Shown here in pieces: positions 7,038-14,096 of a stretch of DNA of 19,912 nt. The stretch is from assembly GCA_916720335.1 (NCBI GenBank), contig CAKAQU010000016.1:1-19912 (forward strand), in the 5' to 3' direction. The notes below the pieces were generated by a model. The model saw only the letters and a list, made by a program, of their open reading frames with translations. It made no database searches and was not told where the DNA came from. Position numbers and translations under genes: made by a program. How positions within the stretch are numbered: the first letter of the stretch is position 1; each line of letters opens with the position of its first letter. The DNA is from an uncultured Moraxella sp. (GTDB lineage: Bacteria > Pseudomonadota > Gammaproteobacteria > Pseudomonadales > Moraxellaceae).

Positions 7038-7892
7038 TTATTGTAAATAAAACAAACACCAAATAGCAATCATACCAATCATGACACCTGATAGATTGAT
7101 TTTACTGACTTTTTCTTTAAATAAAAACAAACCAACCAAAGTTCCCAAACAAATTACACCAATATTCATACCAGCAAACACCAAAGTTGGGTCGGACTTA
7201 AACGCTTGATGAGCTTTGACATAAAATAAAATATTGGAAAAATTTAAAATACCCAAAATAACACCGCTACCCAAACTTTTAGCTTGCCAAGCAGTTCTTT
7301 TGATTAGTAAATAACCCAGCATAATTACAAACGCCAGTACAAAAGTAATCAGCAGTGTTACAGAAAACGCATTACCCAGTTTTGACATTTGTTTAAACAA
7401 AATATCAATAACACCATACCCCAGCCATACACCTAATAAAACCATAATTGATGATTTAACATCATAAGATTTCTGGATATTTTCTTTATACACCAATAAA
7501 AATAAAGCTAAAAAAGCCAGTGTAATACCAATGGCTTTTTGGGTTGTTAGAACTTCATTAAATATTGTAAAAGAAGCGATAATTGGTAAGAACAAAGCCA
7601 ATCGTTGGGCAGCGTCTGATTTGACAATACCAACGCGGTCTACCGCTTTTGCCATAATGATAAAAACACTGGGCAATAATACGCCCAGCGCTATAAAAAT
7701 AAAACTTGGTGCTGTGCCAAATTTGGGTAAACCTTGAGAAAAATCAGGCTTTAAAAATAACAATGCTAAAAAAATAGCTGTCATATAATTGATTAAAATC
7801 GCTTGGCGCACATCAATATTTTGCACTCTAACCAACTTTAAAAATATTGAAACTGACACACTCGCAAAAATTGCTAAAATTAAATAACTCAA
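7038..7892 (-). CDS. DMT superfamily (EamA-like) inner-membrane transporter
   Basis: A 284-residue, very hydrophobic protein with about ten predicted membrane helices, the length and layout of EamA/drug-metabolite transporters made of two five-helix repeats. It starts with MSYLILAIFASVSVSIFLKL, and the final helices are separated by short basic loops such as LFKEKVSKINLSG. The substrate cannot be inferred; relatives export metabolites or amino acids. The start codon is TTG: it is preceded by AAGGAG with 6 bases spacing and no in-frame ATG lies near, so the ribosome site decides the start. It lies 58 bases downstream of ispB and 21 bases upstream of rep. A weak promoter-like pair (TTGATT-N17-CATAAA) occurs in the ispB gap. 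I see no functional link with rep. Confidence 0.82.
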   Translation of the reverse strand: MSYLILAIFASVSVSIFLKLVRVQNIDVRQAILINYMTAIFLALLFLKPDFSQGLPKFGTAPSFIFIALGVLLPSVFIIMAKAVDRVGIVKSDAAQRLALFLPIIASFTIFNEVLTTQKAIGITLAFLALFLLVYKENIQKSYDVKSSIMVLLGVWLGYGVIDILFKQMSKLGNAFSVTLLITFVLAFVIMLGYLLIKRTAWQAKSLGSGVILGILNFSNILFYVKAHQAFKSDPTLVFAGMNIGVICLGTLVGLFLFKEKVSKINLSGVMIGMIAIWCLFYLQ

Positions 7893-7950
7893 AACAATCT
7901 CCTTATTATTTTATGAATAATTTAAGTATTTTAATCAATATATCAATACA

Positions 7951-8940
7951 TTAAACCAATCGATGACTGGCAAGTTTGGTTAATTGATAAAGCCCTTTTC
8001 GGTATTGATTATCAGGTAAAGACAACAATGCTTTTTGAGCTAAAGCGGTTTCCTGTAACGCTCGTTTTGTGCAATATTGCAACGCGCCCGACGATTGTAC
8101 TAGATGAATCAGTTTTAAAGGGTCATCTATTTTGCCTGTTTGCACAGCGATGCGTAATGTATCATAATTGGCAGATTGATTGTTTTTTAGAATTTCTAAG
8201 GTTTTGATGATGGGTAGAGTTGGCTTGCCTTCTGCCAAATCATCGCCGAGGTTTTTACCCATGATAGCTGCATCGCCACTAAAATCCAAAATGTCATCAA
8301 TCATTTGAAATGCGTTACCAAAATGATAAGCAAATGCCCCCAATGTATCAGACAAGTCCGCACGGTTTTGTAAAAGTGCCGCCCCAATGGTTGCCATCAT
8401 AAATAATCGAGATGTTTTACCATCAATAATTTGTAAATAATCGGCTTCGCTGGTTTCTGGATTATGTTGATGCTGCAGCTGCAACACTTCACCTTCAGCA
8501 ATATCACAGGTGCCATCTGAAAATAACTTTAACAAAGGCAGATTGTTAAATCCTACCAAAAGATTGAAAGAACGGGCAATCAAATAATCTCCCACTAAAA
8601 CAGCAGTGGCATTATTCCATGTAGCATTTGCGGTTGGTCGCCCCCGTCTTAATCCCGACTCATCGATGACGTCATCATGCACCAGTGTTGCAGTATGCAA
8701 CATCTCAGTAATTGCCGCAAGTTCCATCGCTTGTGGATGCTGAGTATCTTCCAACATTCGAGCAGTCAAAAGCGTAATCAAAGGTCGCATTCGCTTGCCA
8801 CCTGCATCAATAACATGTTTAGAAACCTGCATAATCAGACGTACTTTGGAATTTAAGCTGCCAAAAACTTGTTTATCCATAATGGCAAAATCATCAGCAA
8901 CAATGGCTTGAATGTCAGCATAACTAGGTATGGCGTTCAT
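7951..8940 (-). CDS. ispB: Octaprenyl (polyprenyl) diphosphate synthase
   Basis: Condenses isopentenyl diphosphate units onto farnesyl diphosphate to make the all-trans C40 (or similar) chain for ubiquinone side chains. The 329-residue length fits the family (E. coli 323). Visible signatures: GGKRMRP at 47-53, the first aspartate-rich motif DDVID at 89-93 followed by LRRGRPT, GDYLIARSF, and the second aspartate-rich motif DDILD at 215-219 followed by GKNLGDDLAEGKPTLP. Chain length cannot be read from the sequence with certainty. A plausible promoter is TTTAGT-N17-TATCAT on the minus strand (9016-8988), below consensus at -35. In many gammaproteobacteria ispB is divergent from rplU-rpmA; here the divergent neighbour is a small unknown gene instead. 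Confidence 0.92.
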   Translation of the reverse strand: MNAIPSYADIQAIVADDFAIMDKQVFGSLNSKVRLIMQVSKHVIDAGGKRMRPLITLLTARMLEDTQHPQAMELAAITEMLHTATLVHDDVIDESGLRRGRPTANATWNNATAVLVGDYLIARSFNLLVGFNNLPLLKLFSDGTCDIAEGEVLQLQHQHNPETSEADYLQIIDGKTSRLFMMATIGAALLQNRADLSDTLGAFAYHFGNAFQMIDDILDFSGDAAIMGKNLGDDLAEGKPTLPIIKTLEILKNNQSANYDTLRIAVQTGKIDDPLKLIHLVQSSGALQYCTKRALQETALAQKALLSLPDNQYRKGLYQLTKLASHRLV

Positions 8941-9165
8941 AAAACTCGCTATTTATTTAGAAAATTATTAACAAATTCAAGCCCGCTATGATAACACAGG
9001 CGCGCATTTTACTAAAGCCCAAAGCAAAATGAAATGCAAAAAGCCAGCTAAACCCCTAAAAAATACCAATTATCCAAATATCTATTAAAAGGCAAAAATC
9101 ATTATATAATTTACAATATGATTTATAGTAAAATGGTCATCTTTTTAAACGCCAAGGATTCAATT

Positions 9166-9561
9166 ATGTCTTTTCAATTAAGTTTTTTTCCCATAAGTGC
9201 CGACGACGTTATTAAAGTTGATGAAGGTAAGCTGCATTTAGCAGATTATGAGCACCCACAAGAGGCAACGCTGGATTTTTACACTCAAGATTTTATTGAT
9301 TTAGTTATGAGTGAAATGCTACCTTTATCTGTTCTAATAACTGAAGGCGATGAGCGATACAGTGAGCAAATTGATGGCGGTATTTATTATAGCACTGGTG
9401 CCATTGATGAAATTGTTCATGCTTTTAATGAAACGGATTTAAATAAACTTGCTGACATGTTAGATGGCAATCATGACCATTGTGTAGCAACTTTAACAGA
9501 AGTAAAAAATTTATTCAGCCAAGCTCAGGCGAATAATCAAGTTATCATTGGTTTCTTTTAA
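9166..9561 (+). CDS. Hypothetical acidic cytoplasmic protein
   Basis: 131 residues from the ATG at 9166, chosen because AAGGA ends 7 bases before it; the frame stays open further upstream to 9118 but that start has no ribosome site. The product is acidic, with many Asp and Glu, and has no signal peptide or membrane helix. It begins MSFQLSFFPISADDVIKV and ends in a hydrophobic QVIIGFF. The mix of short hydrophobic strands and helices looks like a small folded alpha/beta domain. I do not recognise a family; a YfbM/DUF1877-like protein is one weak possibility from the N-terminal pattern. TATAAT occurs at 9105-9110, without a good -35. It is divergent from ispB and followed by an 18-base palindrome. 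Confidence 0.75.
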   Translation: MSFQLSFFPISADDVIKVDEGKLHLADYEHPQEATLDFYTQDFIDLVMSEMLPLSVLITEGDERYSEQIDGGIYYSTGAIDEIVHAFNETDLNKLADMLDGNHDHCVATLTEVKNLFSQAQANNQVIIGFF

Positions 9562-9567
9562 TAATTC

Positions 9568-9585
9568 ATTATGTTATAACATAAT
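9568..9585. repeat. 18-base perfect palindrome downstream of the hypothetical gene
   Basis: ATTATGTTA directly joined to TAACATAAT, with no spacer. A gapless palindrome makes a poor RNA hairpin but is a classic shape for a dimeric repressor site. It lies about 40 bases upstream of the adhP -35 element. Function is inferred only from geometry. Confidence 0.45.
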
Positions 9586-9626
9586 ATAATTCATTGATTT
9601 TTATTGTTTTTTTATTAAAAAAGTGT

Positions 9627-9655
9627 TTGACTTTAGGTGACTTGCAGAGCATAAT
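9627..9655 (+). promoter_or_regulatory. Sigma-70 promoter of the alcohol dehydrogenase gene
   Basis: TTGACT (9627-9632), 17 bases, CATAAT (9650-9655), one mismatch in each hexamer. It would start transcription near 9662, leaving a leader of about 105 bases that contains two inverted repeats. Confidence 0.75.
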
Positions 9656-9676
9656 TGTGATAGAGAATTTCAATTG

Positions 9677-9706
9677 TTAATGGGTTTGATGTTATTTTCC
9701 CATTAA
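9677..9706 (+). repeat. 8-base inverted repeat in the adhP leader
   Basis: TTAATGGG and CCCATTAA are perfect reverse complements separated by 14 bases that include TTTGATGTTATTTT. It lies just downstream of the predicted transcription start. It could be a transcription-factor site or a leader hairpin; a TTGAT half resembles an FNR half-site but the other half is absent. Confidence 0.5.
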
Positions 9707-9719
9707 TATTAATATTGTG

Positions 9720-9744
9720 TATTTATCATTATTTTTGATAAATA
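9720..9744 (+). repeat. 9-base stem-loop in the adhP leader
   Basis: TATTTATCA and TGATAAATA are perfect reverse complements around a 7-base T-rich loop. It ends 11 bases before the AAGGAG ribosome site of the dehydrogenase gene. Confidence 0.45.
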
Positions 9745-9767
9745 TCATCATCGCCAAGGAGTCTCTC

Positions 9768-10811
9768 ATGACAAAGATGAAAGCAGCTGTTGTTACCCAA
9801 AACTGTGATGGCAATGTTGAAATCATTGAAAAAGACATTCGCCCTCTAGAAGCCAATGAAGCGCTGGTGGAAGTGGAGTATTGTGGTGTGTGCCACACCG
9901 ATTTACATGTAGCAGCGGGCGATTATGGCGATAAGCCTGGTCGCGTACTTGGTCATGAGGGCATTGGCATCGTAACAAAAGTTGCAGATGGTGTAAGCGC
10001 TTTAAACGTTGGCGACCGCGTCAGCATTGCCTGGTTGTTTAAAAGCTGTGGCGCTTGTGAATACTGCAACAGTGGACGCGAAACACTTTGTCGTAGCGTA
10101 TTAAATGCAGGTTATACCGCCGATGGTGGCATGGCAACCCACTGTATTGTTGATGCAGATTATGCAGTAAAAGTTCCAGAGGGTCTAGACCCTGCCCAAG
10201 CAAGTTCCATTACTTGTGCAGGTGTCACCACCTATAAAGGCATCAAGGTTTCAGGTGTTCGTCCAGGTCAATGGATTGCCATCTATGGAGCAGGCGGTCT
10301 TGGTAATTTGGGTGTACAGTATGCCAAAAAGGTCTTTGGAGCTCACGTCATTGCTGTTGATATTAACGATGATAAATTAGCACTTGCTAAAGAATCAGGG
10401 GCAGATTTAGTAGTCAATCCCGCCAAAGAAGATGCTGCTCGCTTTATTCAAGAAAAAACTGGCGGGGCTCATGCTGCAGTAGTCACTGCCGTTTCAAAAG
10501 CTGCCTTTAATTCAGCTGTAGATTGTGTGCGTGCTGGCGGTCGTGTCATCGCAATTGGCTTACCACCTGAAAGCATGGATTTATCCATTCCGCGCCTTGT
10601 ATTGGATGGTATTGAAGTGGTTGGTTCGTTGGTTGGCACTCGCCAAGATTTAGCGGAAGCTTTCCAATTTGGTGCTGAAGGCTTGGTTGTACCTGTCGTT
10701 CAAAAACGCACACTTTCTGAAGCTAATGAGATTTTTCAGGAAATGAGAGATGGTACAATCCAAGGACGCATGGTTATTGATATGAAAGCTCCCTGTGCTT
10801 GCAATCATTAA
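9768..10811 (+). CDS. adhP: Zinc-dependent alcohol dehydrogenase, AdhP type
   Basis: NAD-dependent medium-chain dehydrogenase interconverting primary alcohols such as ethanol and aldehydes. The start at 9768 is set by AAGGAG with 6 bases spacing, giving 347 residues; the frame extends upstream but only through the leader. Catalytic zinc ligands are visible as Cys39 in CGVCHTD, His63-Glu64 in GHEG and Cys150. The structural zinc site is the four-cysteine lobe Cys94, 97, 100 and 108. The Rossmann motif is YGAGGLGNLG (about 173-182) followed by an acidic residue in VIAVDIND, which favours NAD over NADP. The C-terminus carries a short Cys/His tail (PCACNH) beyond the usual end. It is monocistronic: its own strong promoter and structured leader lie upstream and a good terminator lies downstream. 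Confidence 0.93.
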   Translation: MTKMKAAVVTQNCDGNVEIIEKDIRPLEANEALVEVEYCGVCHTDLHVAAGDYGDKPGRVLGHEGIGIVTKVADGVSALNVGDRVSIAWLFKSCGACEYCNSGRETLCRSVLNAGYTADGGMATHCIVDADYAVKVPEGLDPAQASSITCAGVTTYKGIKVSGVRPGQWIAIYGAGGLGNLGVQYAKKVFGAHVIAVDINDDKLALAKESGADLVVNPAKEDAARFIQEKTGGAHAAVVTAVSKAAFNSAVDCVRAGGRVIAIGLPPESMDLSIPRLVLDGIEVVGSLVGTRQDLAEAFQFGAEGLVVPVVQKRTLSEANEIFQEMRDGTIQGRMVIDMKAPCACNH

Positions 10812-10831
10812 TCTAACATCAACCAATCCAG

Positions 10832-10865
10832 CAAAGTCAAGCAGTAGCTTGGCTTTGTTTTTTTT
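10832..10865 (+). terminator. Intrinsic terminator of adhP
   Basis: CAAAGTCAAGC (10832-10842) pairs with GCTTGGCTTTG (10847-10857), 11 pairs with one G-U, loop AGTA, followed by eight T. Located 21 bases after the adhP stop. Confidence 0.88.
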
Positions 10866-10928
10866 AATCAATCAAGATGTGTCTTTTTAAATAAAATATC
10901 CACTTAAAAAGCTGATTACAAAAGATAA

Positions 10929-10957
10929 TTGTCAAAAGTTTTCTTTTATTTTACAAT
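10929..10957 (+). promoter_or_regulatory. Sigma-70 promoter of the VWA lipoprotein gene
   Basis: TTGTCA (10929-10934), 17 bases, TACAAT (10952-10957). Transcription would start near 10964. Because the promoter occupies the 5' end of the longest possible reading frame, it argues for the downstream GTG start at 10989. Confidence 0.7.
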
Positions 10958-10988
10958 TAATCAACCTTTATTGAATGGAGTTAATCTT

Positions 10989-12629
10989 GTGAATCAGTCA
11001 TCTTTTTTATGGACCTGCGTTTTAACAGCATTAATCGCAGGTTGCACAACAACTGCGCCATCGTCTTCAAATGTCAATACGCCTAAGAGTGCTGCAAAAA
11101 AGGAGATGACTGCTGAAGCAGCTGCCCCTAGTCTTGATATGGGTGGTTTTAAACTTAACTACATGACATCGATGATCGTGCAAGATTCATTTATATTAAA
11201 ACCCGAACAAAATACAGCAAAATATCAGCATTTAGACTCAAACCCCGTCTACAGTGTCGCCAAAACTCCTGTTTCTACGTTCAGTATTGATGTAGATACT
11301 GGCAGTTACAGTAATGTACGGCATTTTTTAAACAATGGACATCTGCCGCCAGCAGATGCTGTGCGCGCTGAAGAAATGATAAACTATTTTTCTTATCAAT
11401 ACAAAACACCAACAGATGCCAAACCTTTTGCAGTAAGTAGCAGTGTTGTAGACTCACCATGGAAACCTGAAGCCAAAGTAATTCGTATTGGTATTAAAGG
11501 TAAAGAAATAACCACTGAGGCACTTCCACCTGCTAATTTGGTATTTTTGATTGATGTATCTGGCAGTATGTATGGTGAAGAAAAATTAGGGCTTGCCAAG
11601 CATACACTTAGACTTTTAACCGAGCAGCTTCGCGAACAAGATTCCATTACGCTTATTACCTACGCCAGTGGCGAACAGGTGCTACTAGAAGCAACTAAAG
11701 GCACGCAAGCCAATAAAGATAAAATCCTAAAAGCCATTAATCAGCTTGAAGCGGGTGGCTCTACTCATGGTGAAAGCGCAATCCAGCAAGCTTATCAATC
11801 AGCAGAAAAATCCTACATCAAAGGCGGCATTAATCGCATTTTACTTTTAACCGATGGCGATTTCAACGTTGGTATTACTGATTTTCAAACATTAAAAAAC
11901 ATGGTTGCCGAAAAACGCAAATCGGGCATCTCTTTATCTACTTTTGGCTTTGGAACGGATAACTATAACGAGCAGCTCATGGAACAAATTGCCGATGCAG
12001 GTGATGGAAATTACAGCTATATTGACACTAAAAACGAGGCAAAAAAAGTACTGCATCGCCAATTGTCATCCACTTTAGCAACCATTGCTCAAGATGTCAA
12101 AATACAAGTAGAATTCAATCCTGTTACCGTAAAAGAATATCGTCTAATAGGATACGAAAACCGTTTATTAAAAGAGGAAGATTTTAATAATGATAAAGTT
12201 GATGCGGGTGATATTGGGGCAGGACATAGTGTTACGGCATTGTATGAAATCATTCCAGTAGGTAAACAAGGTTGGTTAAATGAAAGCCATTACCAACAAA
12301 CACCAACTGCAACTGGTAAAAATGACGAATATGCTCACGTTGCCATTCGTTATAAATTGCCCGACCAAAGCCAAAGTAATCTTATCAATATACCCATCAA
12401 AAACAAATCCGTACCTTTTGCCAATGGCGACTCTGACACCCAATGGGCAATCACTGTGGCAAGCTTTGCTGAACTCTTAAAGGGCGGAAAATATTCAGGT
12501 GATTTGGATTATCAAGCTGTAAAACAACTGGCTCAAACCAATAAAAGCAATGATAGCTATGGCTTAAAGGCTGAGTTTATTGAACTTGTTGGTATTGCTG
12601 ACAGCTTAAGTTCAAAAAAACCAAAATAG
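10989..12629 (+). CDS. YfbK-like von Willebrand factor A domain lipoprotein
   Basis: A 546-residue secreted lipoprotein starting at GTG 10989, with GGAG 8 bases upstream; the frame extends upstream but through the promoter. Residues 1-18 form a signal peptide ending in the lipobox LIAG before Cys19. A Ser/Ala/Lys-rich linker follows, then an N-terminal YfbK-type domain (FSIDVDTGSYSNVRHFLNNG, RAEEMINYF). The VWA domain begins near residue 184 with the MIDAS motif DVSGS (Asp189, Ser191, Ser193) and includes the conserved TDGDFNVG around 288-295. The C-terminal part, with VEFNPVTVKEYRLIGYENR, matches the DUF3520-type domain of the family. Overall length is close to E. coli YfbK (575). VWA domains usually mediate metal-dependent protein binding; the partner is unknown. 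The +1 to +4 residues after Cys19 (TTTA) carry no Asp, consistent with outer-membrane sorting. Confidence 0.9.
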   Translation: MNQSSFLWTCVLTALIAGCTTTAPSSSNVNTPKSAAKKEMTAEAAAPSLDMGGFKLNYMTSMIVQDSFILKPEQNTAKYQHLDSNPVYSVAKTPVSTFSIDVDTGSYSNVRHFLNNGHLPPADAVRAEEMINYFSYQYKTPTDAKPFAVSSSVVDSPWKPEAKVIRIGIKGKEITTEALPPANLVFLIDVSGSMYGEEKLGLAKHTLRLLTEQLREQDSITLITYASGEQVLLEATKGTQANKDKILKAINQLEAGGSTHGESAIQQAYQSAEKSYIKGGINRILLLTDGDFNVGITDFQTLKNMVAEKRKSGISLSTFGFGTDNYNEQLMEQIADAGDGNYSYIDTKNEAKKVLHRQLSSTLATIAQDVKIQVEFNPVTVKEYRLIGYENRLLKEEDFNNDKVDAGDIGAGHSVTALYEIIPVGKQGWLNESHYQQTPTATGKNDEYAHVAIRYKLPDQSQSNLINIPIKNKSVPFANGDSDTQWAITVASFAELLKGGKYSGDLDYQAVKQLAQTNKSNDSYGLKAEFIELVGIADSLSSKKPK

Positions 12630-12646
12630 ACACCTATCTATGGTTG

Positions 12647-12671
12647 ATATGCCCATGTAAATTGGGCATAT
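12647..12671. terminator. Bidirectional hairpin terminator between convergent genes
   Basis: ATATGCCCA and TGGGCATAT form a 9-base perfect stem around a 7-base loop. It is followed by TTTT on the plus strand, with only a broken T-rich stretch on the minus side. It lies exactly in the 43-base gap between the VWA gene and the convergent fixH, and probably serves mainly the plus strand. Confidence 0.65.
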
Positions 12672-12672
12672 T

Positions 12673-13314
12673 TTAATTGGTTTGTTCAGCGTGATTTTTT
12701 GTGTCGTGATTGGGTGTGGCGTTAAAACGTTTATTTCTTTGGTCAGGTAATGTTTGATTAACTTCGTCAAAAGCTGATAGTGGCTGAAATATCACATTTT
12801 GAGCAGGAAGTTTTTGGACTTGAGTAAGTCGCCAAGCATGTTGATCATCATTGATATTAATGTAATATTTTGTACGGACTTCATTCAAATTTAATGCAAT
12901 TTTACCTTGATACAAATTACCTTTAATGCGTGTTAGAGTAAAGTCATGGTCTTTTTTAGGGTCGGTAGCGTGTGAGATGCGCACGGATAGATTGTTGGAA
13001 AATGCATCAGAATCAACAGGCTTAGCAAAATTAAGTTCAAAAGTAACTACATCACCATCAAAACGCATTACGCCATGTGCTCCTAAATCATGAGCTAGCT
13101 GGTCTTTTGACGCATCTTGATACAGCGTTTTACCATCCATATACCAATCATCGCGCACAGTAGCATCTTTATGTTTGACTGAAAAAAATACAAAAAAGAT
13201 ACAAGCAACTACCACTACAGCAGGCAAACCAATGACAAATATAGTAACCATATAGTTTTTATACCAAGGAGCGGAAGTTTTAATTACTGATGAAGTGGAA
13301 TTTTGCGTAGCCAT
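12673..13314 (-). CDS. fixH: FixH family protein, cbb3 oxidase maturation
   Basis: FixH/CcoH proteins are small, single-span inner-membrane proteins needed for assembly of cbb3-type cytochrome c oxidase. The 213-residue product has a short cytoplasmic N-terminus, the family signature PWYKNYMVTIFVIGLPAVVV leading into one membrane helix (about 22-46), then RDDWYMDGKTLYQD, which corresponds to the conserved D-[DW]-YY-K-G region, and a periplasmic beta-rich domain. The tail after about residue 180 is polar and longer than in many members. No ccoNOPQ, ccoG or ccoS gene is present in the window, so it is an isolated copy. A promoter is visible upstream; there is no good ribosome site before the ATG. 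Confidence 0.8.
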   Translation of the reverse strand: MATQNSTSSVIKTSAPWYKNYMVTIFVIGLPAVVVVACIFFVFFSVKHKDATVRDDWYMDGKTLYQDASKDQLAHDLGAHGVMRFDGDVVTFELNFAKPVDSDAFSNNLSVRISHATDPKKDHDFTLTRIKGNLYQGKIALNLNEVRTKYYININDDQHAWRLTQVQKLPAQNVIFQPLSAFDEVNQTLPDQRNKRFNATPNHDTKNHAEQTN

Positions 13315-13344
13315 AGGAAAATTATAATAAAATTTATTTATTCT

Positions 13345-13372
13345 AACATAATTTTACAAGTTTTTTTGTCAA
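13345..13372 (-). promoter_or_regulatory. Probable promoter of fixH
   Basis: On the minus strand TTGACA (13372-13367, perfect consensus), 16 bases, TATGTT (13350-13345), four of six matches. It lies between the smr stop and the fixH start. Confidence 0.5.
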
Positions 13373-13387
13373 TAATGCTGTCAATAA

Positions 13388-14050
13388 TTAAACGATACTG
13401 TTATGCTGTGATTTTTTACGTTTTAATAATACCAAGACTGCACCCGTACCGCCATCATTGCTCGGTGCAGACACAAAAGCCAACACATTATCCATTTGTC
13501 TAAGCCAGCCATTAACACATGTTTTAAGAATAGCATCAATTCCTTTACCATGCACAATTTTGACCACTGTTTCATCATTTTGTATCGCGTCATTTATCAA
13601 AGTTAAAACAGCATCGCGGGCTTCATCAATGGTTGAACCATGCAAATCCACGGCATTATACCAATGAAATTTACCCTGCTTTAACTGTTCAAAAACTTTA
13701 TTTTGCAATGTAGGATTTTTATAACTTAAAAAAGCATCGCCAGATACAGGATTCAATAAAGCTTGCATATCAGACAATTTATTGGTCATTACTTCTTTAG
13801 TACCAGTCGCAGCAGCTCGACGCAACAAGGTGTTTGGGTCATCTTTTAAAGATTGTTTAGTAACAGTTTTTTCATGTTTTAAAGGCGTAACACCCATCAT
13901 TGCCTGAGCAAATAGTGTGCTGTCATCTGGGTTTTGCAATTTAGCCGCTTTAACTTTAACTGTTTGAGCAGTTTTTGCTTTTTGCTCTTTTTTAAGTTCT
14001 TGCAATTGATTTTGCAATTCTTTGGATAATAGATTTTTAAAGGTTGCCAT
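13388..14050 (-). CDS. Smr domain protein (SmrA/YdaL-like)
   Basis: 220 residues. The first half (1-130) is Lys/Gln-rich and probably partly helical or disordered, starting MATFKNLLSKELQNQLQELK. The C-terminal Smr domain has AVDLHGSTIDEARDAV (DLHG at 135-138), KIVHGKGIDAILKTCVNGWL and the final GGTGAVLVLLKR strand, which are the conserved features of small MutS-related nucleases. Family members nick or cleave nucleic acids; some stand-alone Smr proteins act in RNA or ribosome quality control, so the target here is uncertain. The ATG sits only about 11 bases after the U-run of the DAHP synthase terminator and has no Shine-Dalgarno match, so its expression depends on terminator read-through or an unusual promoter. 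Confidence 0.85.
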   Translation of the reverse strand: MATFKNLLSKELQNQLQELKKEQKAKTAQTVKVKAAKLQNPDDSTLFAQAMMGVTPLKHEKTVTKQSLKDDPNTLLRRAAATGTKEVMTNKLSDMQALLNPVSGDAFLSYKNPTLQNKVFEQLKQGKFHWYNAVDLHGSTIDEARDAVLTLINDAIQNDETVVKIVHGKGIDAILKTCVNGWLRQMDNVLAFVSAPSNDGGTGAVLVLLKRKKSQHNSIV

Positions 14051-14060
14051 AATTGATTAA

Positions 14061-14089
14061 AAATAAAAAAAGGGTGTAAACACCCTTTT
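14061..14089 (-). terminator. Intrinsic terminator of the DAHP synthase gene
   Basis: On the minus strand AAAAGGGTG and CACCCTTTT form a 9-base perfect stem around TTTA. It is followed by further T and ATTTTT, 7 bases after the DAHP synthase stop. It lies immediately in front of the smr start codon. Confidence 0.82.
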
Positions 14090-14096
14090 GGTTTAA

